Source: an uncultured Pelagibacteraceae bacterium (GTDB lineage: Bacteria > Pseudomonadota > Alphaproteobacteria > Pelagibacterales > Pelagibacteraceae). Taken from it: 64,000 nt of DNA. The position numbers were made by a program, and so were the translations under genes. Below, piece after piece: positions 1 through 8,999 of this stretch. The notes beneath the pieces were generated by a model, which was not told where the DNA came from, made no database searches, and saw only the letters and a program-made list of their open reading frames with translations. The stretch spans positions 62,001-126,000 of the forward strand of contig CACHPL010000001.1 in the NCBI GenBank assembly GCA_902581795.1, read 5' to 3'. Numbering within the stretch: position 1 is the first letter of the stretch; each line of letters begins with the position of its first letter.

Positions 1-19
1 TATCTTCTTCTTTAAGCAT
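1..19 (-). CDS. nuoF: NADH-quinone oxidoreductase subunit F, N-terminal start only (partial)
   Basis: Only the first six codons are visible (MLKEED), starting at an ATG that overlaps the stop codon region of nuoE by 8 bases on the minus strand. Position after nuoE in a nuoA-B-C-D-E order makes nuoF, the NADH- and FMN-binding subunit of complex I, the expected gene. The identification is from gene order, as six residues carry no family signal. Confidence 0.55.
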
Positions 20-620
20 TATTGCTCCCATTTTTTTTATTAGTAATATTATCCGGGGCGCTACTTTTCCGGTTCCTGTAAGATCCAGGTTTCAAAGGGT
101 CATCTTGCATAAATCCATCCAATATTCTCTCAGCACTATTTTTATCTAAATCCTCATAATAGTCTTTATTTACTTGCATCATTGGTGCGTTCACACATGC
201 ACCTAAACATTCAACTTCTGTCCACGAACATAAGCCGTTTTCTGATAATGTATTCTGATTTTTTGATATTTTCTTTTCACAAATCTTTAAAATTTCATTG
301 GATCCTCTAAGCATACATGGGCTTGTTGTGCATACTTGTACATAATATTTGCCAACTGGGGAAAGATTATACATGGTATAAAAAGTTGCGATCTCGTAAA
401 CGTTGATATACGGCATGGACAAAAGTTTTCCTATGTACTTTAATGCTGCTAGAGGAATCCAATTCTCATTCTGACTCTGAGCTAAATAAAGTAAAGGCAT
501 AACAGCACTTTTCTTTCTGTTTTCAGGATATTTTTTCAAAATATTTTTTACTAATTCCATATTTTTGCTAGTAAATTCAAATTTATCTGGCTGATTATCG
601 TGAATTTTTTTTAAACTCAT
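12..620 (-). CDS. nuoE: NADH-quinone oxidoreductase subunit E
   Basis: This is the 24-kDa-type thioredoxin-like subunit of the peripheral arm of complex I, carrying the [2Fe-2S] cluster N1a next to NuoF. The four cluster cysteines are visible as C97, C102, C138 and C142 (contexts CTTSPC and CLGAC). At 202 residues it is slightly longer than the core fold because of a low-complexity, asparagine- and serine-rich tail after about residue 175. It overlaps nuoD by 4 bases (ATGA type), and nuoF starts within its last codons, so the genes are translationally coupled. Confidence 0.96.
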   Translation of the reverse strand: MSLKKIHDNQPDKFEFTSKNMELVKNILKKYPENRKKSAVMPLLYLAQSQNENWIPLAALKYIGKLLSMPYINVYEIATFYTMYNLSPVGKYYVQVCTTSPCMLRGSNEILKICEKKISKNQNTLSENGLCSWTEVECLGACVNAPMMQVNKDYYEDLDKNSAERILDGFMQDDPLKPGSYRNRKSSAPDNITNKKNGSNNA

Positions 621-1792
621 CTGTCAACTTCTCCGAATACTATATCTAATGAACCTAGTACTGCCGGGACATCAGCTAACATGTGCCCTTTAAGAAGATA
701 ATCCATTGCTTGTAAATGAGAAAATCCTGGCGCTCTTATTTTGCATCTGTATGGCTTATTGCTTCCATCCGCTATTAAATAAACCCCAAACTCACCCTTT
801 GGGGCCTCAACAGCAGAATAAACTTCACCTTTTGGAACTCTATATCCTTCAGTAAAAAGCTTGAAATGATGAATTAAAGCTTCCATTGACTCTTTTAATT
901 CTTCTTTAGTTGGAGGTGATATTTTGCCATCAATGGTTTTTATTGGACCGATAGGTATTTTTTTTAGACACTGTTTAATAATTTTAATACTCTCTCTCAT
1001 TTCTTCTATACGGCAAAGATATCTGTCGTAGCAATCGCCATTTTTACCTATTGGTATTTTAAAATCTAAGTTTTTATAACATTCATATGGCTGCGATTTT
1101 CTTAAATCCCAAGCTACGCCTGAACCGCGGAGCATCACACCTGAAAAACTATGTGCTAGAGCCTCTTCTTTTGTGACAATTCCTATTTGAACATTTCTTT
1201 GTTTGAAGATTCTGTTATCTGTCAAAAGATTTTCTAAATCATCGATTGTTTTCGGAAAATTGTCACAAAATTCTCCAATATCCTTTAAAAGATTCATTGG
1301 AACGTCTTGGTGTACGCCACCAGTTCTAAAATAGTTAGCATGTAATCTTGATCCCGATGCTCTTTCGTAAAAAGTCATCAACGTTTCTCTTTCTTCAAAT
1401 CCCCATAATGAGGGTGTTAACGCACCAACATCTAATGCTTGTGTAGTTATATTCAATAAATGACTTAAAATTCTTCCAATTTCACAAAAAATCACTCTCA
1501 GGTACTGGGCTCTTATCGGAACTTCTATTTTTAATAGTTTTTCAGTTGCTAATGCAAAAGCATGTTCCTGATTCATGGGTGCTACATAATCAAGTCTGTC
1601 AAAATATGGTAAAGCCTGGGTGTACGTTTTGTGCTCTATAAGTTTTTCCGTTCCCCTGTGAAGTAACCCTATATGTGGGTCAACTTTTTCTACTAACTCG
1701 CCGTCTAATTGGAGTATTAATCTTAGAACACCATGGGCAGCTGGGTGTTGAGGTCCAAAATTTAAGCTCATAGTTTTTTTTTGTTTATTCAT
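617..1792 (-). CDS. nuoD: NADH-quinone oxidoreductase subunit D
   Basis: This is the 49-kDa-type subunit of complex I, which with NuoB forms the quinone-binding site at the base of the peripheral arm. The N-terminal motif [14 protein letters not shown] and the [12 protein letters not shown] segment are diagnostic, and the C-terminus ends in the conserved DIVFGEVDR. The length of 391 residues is normal for a separate (not NuoCD-fused) NuoD, as in other alphaproteobacteria. It overlaps nuoC by 8 bases and nuoE by 4. Confidence 0.97.
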   Translation of the reverse strand: MNKQKKTMSLNFGPQHPAAHGVLRLILQLDGELVEKVDPHIGLLHRGTEKLIEHKTYTQALPYFDRLDYVAPMNQEHAFALATEKLLKIEVPIRAQYLRVIFCEIGRILSHLLNITTQALDVGALTPSLWGFEERETLMTFYERASGSRLHANYFRTGGVHQDVPMNLLKDIGEFCDNFPKTIDDLENLLTDNRIFKQRNVQIGIVTKEEALAHSFSGVMLRGSGVAWDLRKSQPYECYKNLDFKIPIGKNGDCYDRYLCRIEEMRESIKIIKQCLKKIPIGPIKTIDGKISPPTKEELKESMEALIHHFKLFTEGYRVPKGEVYSAVEAPKGEFGVYLIADGSNKPYRCKIRAPGFSHLQAMDYLLKGHMLADVPAVLGSLDIVFGEVDR

Positions 1793-2384
1793 TTTGGTTT
1801 TTTTTATTAATTTCCTTTAAATATTTAGTTCCCTCCCAAGGACTACTAAAATCAAAATCCCTGTAATTTTGTTCTAATTTAACAGGTTCATAAATTACTT
1901 TTTTATCTTTTTCGCTATATCTAACTTCATTAAAACCTGTTAATGGAAAATCTTTTCTTAGGGGAAAACCTTTAAAATTATAATCTGTTAATATTCTTCT
2001 TAAGTCAGGATGGTTTTTAAATTGAATTCCGTACATATCAAAAACTTCCCTTTCCATCCAATTAGCTGATGGGAAAATTTTAGTTATTGATGGAATTTTA
2101 TCATTTTTGTCAAGTGCGCAGCTTATTTTTATTCTTAAATTTTTTTCATGACTTAGAAACAGGTAAAAAATTTTGAATCTTTTTTCTCTATTAGGATAAT
2201 CAGCAGCAAAAATATCTATTAATTGTTTAAATTTGCAATTATTATTAGATTTTAAAAACAGAATAATACTATTTAAGTTGTTGATTTCGGAGTTAATAAC
2301 TAACTCGTCATTTTCAATACTTGAATTAATAATTTTGGTTGTTAATTCAGAATTTAACAGTTTGTTTAAATTCGCTAGTTTCAT
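1785..2384 (-). CDS. nuoC: NADH-quinone oxidoreductase subunit C
   Basis: This is the 30-kDa-type structural subunit of the complex I peripheral arm. The family signature [24 protein letters not shown] is present near residues 112-135, followed by a [11 protein letters not shown] segment and the conserved tail around [10 protein letters not shown]. The N-terminal third is divergent and lysine/asparagine rich. It lies 8 bases after nuoB and overlaps nuoD by 8 bases. A separate nuoC and nuoD is the usual alphaproteobacterial and mitochondrial-type arrangement. Confidence 0.96.
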   Translation of the reverse strand: MKLANLNKLLNSELTTKIINSSIENDELVINSEINNLNSIILFLKSNNNCKFKQLIDIFAADYPNREKRFKIFYLFLSHEKNLRIKISCALDKNDKIPSITKIFPSANWMEREVFDMYGIQFKNHPDLRRILTDYNFKGFPLRKDFPLTGFNEVRYSEKDKKVIYEPVKLEQNYRDFDFSSPWEGTKYLKEINKKNQNE

Positions 2385-2392
2385 TTTGATGA

Positions 2393-2929
2393 TTATCTTG
2401 CTTGTGTGCCTTCTCTTCTAATTTTTTTTTGCAACTGAAGTATTCCATAAAGTAAAGCTTCAGCTGATGGTGGGCAACCAGGAACATAAATATCAACTGG
2501 CACGATTTTATCACAACCTCTTACCACTGAATAAGAATAATGATAATAGCCCCCGCCATTTGCGCAGCTACCCATTGATATAACATATCTTGGTTCTGGC
2601 ATTTGATCGTAAACCTTTCTTAATGGTGCAGCCATTTTATTTGTCAAAGTTCCCGCAACTATCATAACGTCAGATTGTCTAGGTGAAGCCCTCGGTGCTG
2701 CACCAAATCTTTCTAAATCATATCTTGGCATTGATGTTTGCATCATTTCGACAGCGCAACATGCCAAACCAAATGTCATCCAATGTAATGAACCAGTTCT
2801 TGCCCAGTTTATCAAATTATCAGAAGATGTTGTTACAAATCCTTTTTCACTAAAATCTTTAGCTATTTTTTTAAATTCTGCCGGTATCTCTTTTTCTTTA
2901 TTTTTAAAATTTGAAAAATTTAATCCCAT
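2393..2929 (-). CDS. nuoB: NADH-quinone oxidoreductase subunit B
   Basis: This subunit carries the terminal [4Fe-4S] cluster N2 that passes electrons to quinone. The ligands are visible as the tandem cysteines C57-C58 (LACCAVEMM), C122 (SMGSC) and C152 (VPGCPPS). The start is placed at the ATG at 2929. A longer frame begins at a GTG at 2950, but the ATG gives MGLNF, has an AGGGG Shine-Dalgarno-like sequence 7 bases upstream, and shortens the overlap with nuoA to 10 bases. The product is 178 residues. Confidence 0.96.
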   Translation of the reverse strand: MGLNFSNFKNKEKEIPAEFKKIAKDFSEKGFVTTSSDNLINWARTGSLHWMTFGLACCAVEMMQTSMPRYDLERFGAAPRASPRQSDVMIVAGTLTNKMAAPLRKVYDQMPEPRYVISMGSCANGGGYYHYSYSVVRGCDKIVPVDIYVPGCPPSAEALLYGILQLQKKIRREGTQAR

Positions 2930-3288
2930 TCCAATGCCCCTTTTTTCCACTCATAAATGAAACCAATTGTTAAAACTGCCAAAAATATTATCATTGAGTA
3001 AAACCCTAAGATTCCTATGTTTCCTAAAGATATTGCCCATGGAAATAAAAAAGCTATTTCTAAGTCAAATATAATGAATAAAATCGCAACCAAATAAAAA
3101 CGAATATCAAATTGAATTCTTGAGTCGCTAAAAGCCTCAAATCCGCATTCATATGCTGAAAGTTTTTCAGGATCAGGATTTTTTGGAGAAAGTGAATAGT
3201 TAATAAGAATGAAACCAATGCTTAAAGCTAGAGCTAAAAACAAGAAAATTAGTATAGACAAATATTCTGACAAAAAATTTAATAGCAT
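2920..3288 (-). CDS. nuoA: NADH-quinone oxidoreductase subunit A
   Basis: This is the small membrane subunit of complex I at the junction of the two arms. Three hydrophobic segments are visible (about residues 6-28, 60-82 and 88-110), with the conserved loop [12 protein letters not shown] between the first and second. The start at 3288 is an ATG; the longer frame would need a TTG at 3297. The product is 122 residues, typical for NuoA. It is the first gene of the nuo operon here; the 140 bases upstream to tRNA-Asp probably hold the operon promoter, but I see no clear motif. Confidence 0.95.
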   Translation of the reverse strand: MLLNFLSEYLSILIFLFLALALSIGFILINYSLSPKNPDPEKLSAYECGFEAFSDSRIQFDIRFYLVAILFIIFDLEIAFLFPWAISLGNIGILGFYSMIIFLAVLTIGFIYEWKKGALEWD

Positions 3289-3428
3289 TGTTATCAATAT
3301 CTACCCCAATACACATAGCTTGGAGATTCTTATATTAATTTACAATTATATATATCATCTAGATCAGAACTGTACAGGCTACAGATGTACGCACTACCAT
3401 TAGTTTAAGTGCAAATGATTATCAAAAG

Positions 3429-3506
3429 TGGCGGGAGTGACGGGACTCGAACCCGCGACCTCCTGCGTGACAGGCAGGCGCTCTAACCAAACTGAGCTAC
3501 ACCCCC
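3429..3506 (-). tRNA. tRNA-Asp (anticodon GTC)
   Basis: The minus strand folds as a full cloverleaf. The acceptor GGGGGTG pairs with CACTCCC (one G-U pair), the anticodon loop is CTGTCAC with anticodon GTC, and the T arm contains GGGTTCGAGTCCC. The CCA end is encoded in the DNA (3431-3429). It sits 2 bases after tRNA-Val and about 140 bases before nuoA, so the tRNAs may be co-transcribed with each other. Confidence 0.96.
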
Positions 3507-3508
3507 AC

Positions 3509-3584
3509 TGGTGGGCGGTAAAGGACTCGAACCTATGACCCTCTCGGTGTAAACGAGATGCTCTACCAACTGAGCTAACCGCCC
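3509..3584 (-). tRNA. tRNA-Val (anticodon TAC)
   Basis: The minus strand gives acceptor GGGCGGT paired with ACCGCCC, D arm GCTCAGTTGGTAGAGC, anticodon stem CTCGT/ACGAG-like around loop TTTACAC (anticodon TAC), and a T arm with GGTTCGAGTCC. The terminal CCA is encoded (3511-3509). It is the upstream member of a two-tRNA unit with tRNA-Asp. Confidence 0.95.
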
Positions 3585-3677
3585 TGGTCAAACAACACGT
3601 GGTATACAACAAAAAATTAAGAATGTAAAAACCTAAAACTTTTGTTAATCTATAGTATCAACTGAAAGATAATTAAA

Positions 3678-4226
3678 ATGATAATTAGTTGTCCAAATTG
3701 TACGAAAAAGTTTCAAGTGCCAGATAATGCCATTCCAAAAGCTGGTAGAACTGTACAGTGTAGTTCATGTTCACATAAATGGATGCAATACCCTATCAAA
3801 GAACCGAAAGTAGTTAAGCTAAAAGATCCAGCTCCTATTAAATCAGCACCTGCAACCAATAAAGCAAGAAAAGCTCAAAAAAAAACTTCTGGACCAGCTC
3901 CTTATTCTAAAGAGTATATGGAACAAAAATGGGGGTCTACAGTAAAAAATTATGCAGAACAAACGGGAATTTCCAAGAAAAAAGATGTATCTAAAAAAAT
4001 ACAAAAAACTAAATTACCAAAAACGAACCAAAATAAAGAAAAAATAAGTTTTGGTTTTTTTAATTACATTATCACATACTCAATTGGTTTCACTTTTCTT
4101 ACAGGTATTTTAAATTTTGAAAGAGCAAGATTGTCAAGGAAATTTCCAGCTCTTGAACCTTATATTGATACCTTTTTTGAAACTATAGATAATATAAAAA
4201 TTTTTATTTTAGACTTTATCAGATAA
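3678..4226 (+). CDS. MJ0042-type zinc-ribbon protein with C-terminal membrane segment
   Basis: The first 38 residues form an MJ0042-type zinc ribbon: CPNC at residues 5-8 and CSSC at 28-31, followed by HKW. A lysine- and proline-rich linker follows (about 45-125). One hydrophobic segment near residues 130-150 (FFNYIITYSIGFTFLTGIL) suggests a tail anchor. Alphaproteobacterial proteins of this type are common near the cell-envelope genes but have no assigned function. It lies 6 bases upstream of the acetoacetyl-CoA synthetase gene, so the two are probably co-transcribed. Confidence 0.8.
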   Translation: MIISCPNCTKKFQVPDNAIPKAGRTVQCSSCSHKWMQYPIKEPKVVKLKDPAPIKSAPATNKARKAQKKTSGPAPYSKEYMEQKWGSTVKNYAEQTGISKKKDVSKKIQKTKLPKTNQNKEKISFGFFNYIITYSIGFTFLTGILNFERARLSRKFPALEPYIDTFFETIDNIKIFILDFIR

Positions 4227-4232
4227 AAATTA

Positions 4233-6200
4233 ATGAAAAAACGTCAATCTGCATTATGGTCAGCAAATGTTGATTTAAAAAAAAATTCACAATTAAAGAA
4301 ATTTTGTGACCAATTAGAAAACAAAGGTTTAATAAAAAGTAAATTAAATTTTAAAGATCTTTGGAAATGGTCAATAAACAACAATGAACATTTTTGGTCT
4401 GAAGTATGGGATTTCACAAAAATAAAGGGTATTAAAAAAGGCTTAATTTTAAAAAAAAATAAAATTTTTTATAAAAATATTTTTTTTCCAAAATCTCAAC
4501 TTAATTATGCTGAAAATTTATTAAAAAAAAGAACTGATGAAACTGCTATAAACTTTTTATCAGAAAGTTCTATAAAAAAAAAGATTTCATGGTGTGAACT
4601 TTTTGAGAAGGTGTGCAAGTTCTCTTTCTATTTAAAAAATATTAATATTAAAGAAAATGATAGAATTGCTGCATATGTTCCTAATTCTATAGAAAGTGTG
4701 ATTACTTTCTTAGCATCTTCTAAAAATGGATATGTTTGGTCTTCATGTTCGCCAGATTTTGGTTCTGATGGTGTTATAGACCGGTTCTCACAGATAAAAC
4801 CAAAAGTATTAATTACTTGTGATTATTATTTTTATAATGGGAAAAAAATTAATATTTTAAAAAAAATACCTGAGATTTTAAAAAAAATTAAATCTATTAA
4901 AGAAGTTATAGTTTTTCCATATGGTAACAAATTTGATAACAAATTGAGTTCTAAATTTAAAGATTTTAACTTAATTCTAAAAAAATCAAAGACTGATAAA
5001 AGTTTTAAGAAATTCCCTTTCAATCATCCTCTTTATATACTTTATTCAAGCGGTACTACAGGGGTACCGAAATGTATAACCCATGGTGCAGGAAATGTTT
5101 TAATTGAACATAACAAAGAATTTTCTTTGCACTGCAATGTTAAAATTAATGACAAGGTCTTTTATTACACAACAACTGGATGGATGATGTGGAATTGGTT
5201 AATAGGAGCTTTATCAGCAGGAGCAAGTATATATTTATATGACGGATCCCCAACATATCCTAAAAAAAATATTTTAATTGAGTTCTGTGCTAAAGAAAAA
5301 ATAACTTTATTTGGTGTAAGTGCAAAATATATCGACTTTCTAAAAAAAGAAAAACTAAATTTTAAAAACAAAAATCTATCTAGTTTAAAAACTATCGCGT
5401 CTACAGGATCGCCTTTAGTGAAAGAAAGTTTTGAGTTTGTATACAAAAACATTAAAAAAAACGTTCATCTAGTATCTATAAGTGGTGGAACTGATGTTGT
5501 TGGTTGTTTGGTGTTAGGGAATATATTTTCAAAAGTTTATGCAGGCGAGATACAAGGAGAAAGTCTTGGTTTAGATATTGATATTTATAATGAAAATGGA
5601 AAAAGCGTGAATGGAAACAAAAAAGGTGAGTTAGTAATTAAAAAACCTTTTCCTACAATGCCAATAAAGTTTTGGAATGATAAAAATGATAAGAAATTTA
5701 AGAAAGCCTATTTTTCTAAATACAAAAATATCTGGCACCATGGAGATTTTATACAAAGAACAAAAAATAATGGTTATGTAATATTAGGACGATCAGATGC
5801 AACTTTAAATCCTGGTGGTGTAAGACTTGGTACAGCAGAAATATATAGGCAAGTAGAAAATATTGATTTTATTCGTGAAAGTTTAGTAGTGGGTCAAAAT
5901 TTAAAAGATGATGTAAAAGTTATACTTTTTGTATTAATGAAAACTAAAAAGAAATTAGACAAAAAAGATGTTTTATTAATTAAAGATAAAATTAAAAAAA
6001 ATTGTTCCCCAAAACATGTTCCCTATAAAATAATACAGGTTCCCGATATTCCGAGAACAAAAAGTGGTAAAATTGTCGAACTATCTGTAAAAAAGGCCAT
6101 TCATGGAGAAAAAATTGAAAATTTAAAAGCTTTAGCCAACCCGAATAGTTTACTTTTCTTTAAAAAACTTTATGAAAATAAAATATTTAATGAAAAATAA
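4233..6200 (+). CDS. acetoacetyl-CoA synthetase (acetoacetate-CoA ligase)
   Basis: This is an ATP-dependent acyl-CoA synthetase of the ANL superfamily that activates acetoacetate to acetoacetyl-CoA. The phosphate-binding motif YSSGTTGVPK lies at residues 271-280, TTTGWMMWNW follows at about 312, HGDF at about 505 and the hinge/A8 region GRSDATLNPGGVRLG near 525. The SDATLNPGGVR variant and the length of 655 residues fit acetoacetate-CoA ligases better than acetyl-CoA synthetases. The C-terminal catalytic lysine is in PRTKSGK. It would let the cell use ketone bodies or polyhydroxybutyrate breakdown products. Confidence 0.9.
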   Translation: MKKRQSALWSANVDLKKNSQLKKFCDQLENKGLIKSKLNFKDLWKWSINNNEHFWSEVWDFTKIKGIKKGLILKKNKIFYKNIFFPKSQLNYAENLLKKRTDETAINFLSESSIKKKISWCELFEKVCKFSFYLKNINIKENDRIAAYVPNSIESVITFLASSKNGYVWSSCSPDFGSDGVIDRFSQIKPKVLITCDYYFYNGKKINILKKIPEILKKIKSIKEVIVFPYGNKFDNKLSSKFKDFNLILKKSKTDKSFKKFPFNHPLYILYSSGTTGVPKCITHGAGNVLIEHNKEFSLHCNVKINDKVFYYTTTGWMMWNWLIGALSAGASIYLYDGSPTYPKKNILIEFCAKEKITLFGVSAKYIDFLKKEKLNFKNKNLSSLKTIASTGSPLVKESFEFVYKNIKKNVHLVSISGGTDVVGCLVLGNIFSKVYAGEIQGESLGLDIDIYNENGKSVNGNKKGELVIKKPFPTMPIKFWNDKNDKKFKKAYFSKYKNIWHHGDFIQRTKNNGYVILGRSDATLNPGGVRLGTAEIYRQVENIDFIRESLVVGQNLKDDVKVILFVLMKTKKKLDKKDVLLIKDKIKKNCSPKHVPYKIIQVPDIPRTKSGKIVELSVKKAIHGEKIENLKALANPNSLLFFKKLYENKIFNEK

Positions 6201-6393
6201 ATTTGAAATAGATGAAGTTTTAGAAGCTGTAGATTTACTATTAAATAATAGTAAAAAAAAAGAATTAAAATTAGAAAAAGAAATTGATAAACCCTTAAAG
6301 CTTACTAAAGAATTAATAAATAAAAAAGATAATATACCACAAGAAACAGAAAATATTATTTTAGAAGCTGAAAAATATTTAAAAAAAAACTAG
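6190..6393 (+). CDS. small lysine-rich hypothetical protein
   Basis: This 67-residue acidic/lysine-rich protein is predicted to be mostly helical. I do not recognise a family. The start at ATG 6190 overlaps the end of the acetoacetyl-CoA synthetase gene by 11 bases; an in-frame ATG at 6172 is possible but gives a longer overlap. Its end overlaps the convergent fusion gene by 4 bases. The heptad-like spacing of leucine and isoleucine suggests a coiled coil. Function is unknown. Confidence 0.6.
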   Translation: MKNKFEIDEVLEAVDLLLNNSKKKELKLEKEIDKPLKLTKELINKKDNIPQETENIILEAEKYLKKN

Positions 6394-8933
6394 TTTTCTA
6401 AGTCTTTTATATTAACAAAATCACCTGAAATATCGTTATTATTTTTTTTAATATTTTCAAAGAAATTCCAAGCCAATACAATTATAGTATTATTTTTATC
6501 AGTTATATAATCTTTGCTTACAATTGGTATTTTTACACCAGGTATAAATTTTCCATGTTTTAGCTTATTGTCTTCAACAATGAAATCTATTTCATTTGAA
6601 ATACCATAAAAATTTAGTGCAGTAGTAGCTTTTGCAGGAGAGCCATAACCAATTAATTTTTTTCCGTTAGATTTTAATTCATTAATATTTTTTTTGACGT
6701 TTTTTTTAATTTTATAAACTTTTTCACCAAATTTTTTATAGGTTTCGTATTTTTTAATTCCAAATTTTTCTTCTTCATCAATTATTTTTTTAACGCTTTT
6801 ATCTATTTTTAATTTTTTTCCTTTTTTTATATATACTCTCAATGATCCTCCATGAGTATTTATTTTTTCTGCTTTTGTTATTTTAGCATCGAACTTTTCA
6901 AAAAAATTAATCAAAGATATTATTGACCAATAATTATAATGCTCATGATAAATATTATCAAAAGTAAGGTCCTTTAAAGTTTTTAAGAGATGTTGAACTT
7001 CGATGATTATTGTGCCATTATTTTTCAAAAGTTTTAGCATGCATTCGGTCATTTCTCTTAATTTGTCAGAATGTGCAAAAACATTAGATGCCAATATAAC
7101 GTCTGCATTTTTTTTTATCTTTTTTAAATTTCTCTTTTCTAAAAAGCAATTTATAGTTTTAATTTTATTTTTATTTGCTAATTTTGCCAAATTTTTTGCT
7201 GGTTCTACGCCTATAACATTTGTGAAACCCAAATCCTTAAAAGGTTTAAGGGCAACTCCATCATTGCTGCCTATATCTAATATATAAGATCTTTTTTTAG
7301 ATAATTTTAAATCCTTTACGTATTTCACTGCTGCATCTTCAAAATGTTTAACAAAAGCCTTAGAAGTGGAAGATACGTAAAGGTAATTTGAAAACATCTT
7401 TTTGGGATCAACAACTACCGATAATTGGCAATTATAGCATTGATCACAATAATTCATTTCTAATGGGTACAAATCACATTTTGAATCTTTTTTATTTAGT
7501 AAGTTATTAGCTAGAGGTTGATAACCTAATGAAACAACTCTTTTTAAGTTAGTATTACCACATGAACGACAATCAAACTTATAAGATTCCAAAAGTAATT
7601 TTTTTTCATTTTCTTTAACTAAAAAATACCTTTTTGTATGTGTTACACCATAATTTTCATGTTCTCTTTCACCCCTAACTAAATTTAAAAACAATGAGTC
7701 TTGAGTAAAAACCATAGCATGGGCAACGTTTGGTTTTGTTACTATTAAATCACCTTTGTTCACAACATGAGTAATTTTTTGAGAATTTTCACCTAATAGA
7801 TCTTGATATATACTTATAAATTGTCCTTGAACTAACAAACATTTTTGCTCTTGAATAGGATGGAAATGGTTGGCTCGTATTGTATTTTTTTTTGACTCTA
7901 TATAACCAATTAAATTTATTGCTTCGGGTAATTCATGATTGCTAATTTTGCCTCTTTCATCGACAAATTCTTTTTTTCCTTTTGTAACGTTTTCAAGGTT
8001 TTTAGTTAATTCTTGTTTGGACCATTTATCAATCATTTCTTTAATTGAATATTCTAAATTATATAAAAATTTAAAACCTTTATTTAATAATTTTGTGTTA
8101 GAAAGTCCGTATCCTGGTGAGGGAATTGGGTCATCAGTTTCTTCGATTTTCACTTTTGGATTAAATTTTTTACAGATTTCTGATACTTTTTTTACCGTAA
8201 CTGTTTCATTCGAAACATGAAAAATTTCTGAATTTATATCATTTCTTTCCTCCATAAATTTAAAACATCTTGCTGCGTCTATTAAGGGTACCAACGGTTT
8301 TAATTGTTTTCCTTTAGCAAAAAGTTTTATCACTCCATTTTGAGAGGTTATTTTAGAAAATAAATTAGGCATTATATTAATTCTTGTTGCGTCACCAGAA
8401 TAACCGTGAACAGTGCCCAGTCTTAAGATTATATAATTCTTACCTGACTCTTTTATTTGTTTTTCGTTTTCAGATTTGCTTTTGGAATAGGACAAAACCG
8501 GAAGAACTTCATAATCCTCTTTAATATTATCTATTATGTCTTGTTTTCCTTCAAAAACTACATGGGTGGAAGGAAATACTATTTTACAGTTGTTAGATAT
8601 TTGTGAAAGAACTCTCTCTGTTCCTTTTATTGAGATTCTTTTCATCTCATCATCTTTTGCTAAATTAACTTCGTCCTTAACTCTAGCTACATCAGTGATT
8701 CCAGCAAGATGATGAACAACATCAGCTTCTTGTAAAATTTTTTCTGCTTCTTTTGAATTTGCGATATCTGTATGAACGAAATTTATATTCCAGCTTCTAA
8801 GTTGATTAACTCTTTCAGAGAGAAAACGATTATCAATTACTGTTATTTGGTTTTTCCAACTTTCTCCTGAATATATTTTACAAATTTCTGTACCGATATA
8901 TCCAAGCCCTCCGGTAATAACTATTTTCTTCAT
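6390..8933 (-). CDS. fused NAD-dependent sugar epimerase / cupin / C-methyltransferase
   Basis: Three units occur in one 847-residue chain. Residues 1-305 are an NAD-dependent epimerase/dehydratase of the extended SDR family, with GGLGYIG at 8-14 and the Y149xxxK153 catalytic pair. Residues 315-440 look like a cupin sugar isomerase or epimerase (NHFHPIQEQK at 355-364). Residues 453 to the end are a class I sugar methyltransferase: a zinc site C455/C458/C496/C499, SAM motif LDIGSNDG near 552, and the C-terminal GYGSPAKATT segment of C-methyltransferases. It probably makes a branched deoxysugar for a surface glycan. There are no other sugar-nucleotide genes adjacent. Confidence 0.85.
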   Translation of the reverse strand: MKKIVITGGLGYIGTEICKIYSGESWKNQITVIDNRFLSERVNQLRSWNINFVHTDIANSKEAEKILQEADVVHHLAGITDVARVKDEVNLAKDDEMKRISIKGTERVLSQISNNCKIVFPSTHVVFEGKQDIIDNIKEDYEVLPVLSYSKSKSENEKQIKESGKNYIILRLGTVHGYSGDATRINIMPNLFSKITSQNGVIKLFAKGKQLKPLVPLIDAARCFKFMEERNDINSEIFHVSNETVTVKKVSEICKKFNPKVKIEETDDPIPSPGYGLSNTKLLNKGFKFLYNLEYSIKEMIDKWSKQELTKNLENVTKGKKEFVDERGKISNHELPEAINLIGYIESKKNTIRANHFHPIQEQKCLLVQGQFISIYQDLLGENSQKITHVVNKGDLIVTKPNVAHAMVFTQDSLFLNLVRGEREHENYGVTHTKRYFLVKENEKKLLLESYKFDCRSCGNTNLKRVVSLGYQPLANNLLNKKDSKCDLYPLEMNYCDQCYNCQLSVVVDPKKMFSNYLYVSSTSKAFVKHFEDAAVKYVKDLKLSKKRSYILDIGSNDGVALKPFKDLGFTNVIGVEPAKNLAKLANKNKIKTINCFLEKRNLKKIKKNADVILASNVFAHSDKLREMTECMLKLLKNNGTIIIEVQHLLKTLKDLTFDNIYHEHYNYWSIISLINFFEKFDAKITKAEKINTHGGSLRVYIKKGKKLKIDKSVKKIIDEEEKFGIKKYETYKKFGEKVYKIKKNVKKNINELKSNGKKLIGYGSPAKATTALNFYGISNEIDFIVEDNKLKHGKFIPGVKIPIVSKDYITDKNNTIIVLAWNFFENIKKNNNDISGDFVNIKDLEN

Positions 8934-8999
8934 TTTGTTCTATAGATTTTTCAATATACTAATTGAAGCTTTTGTTCAAATTGTGCTTTTAAATATCTT

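Noticed and set aside
3400-3612. A 70-codon minus-strand open frame
   Set aside because: It covers the tRNA-Asp and tRNA-Val genes; its sequence is explained by the conserved tRNA arms.
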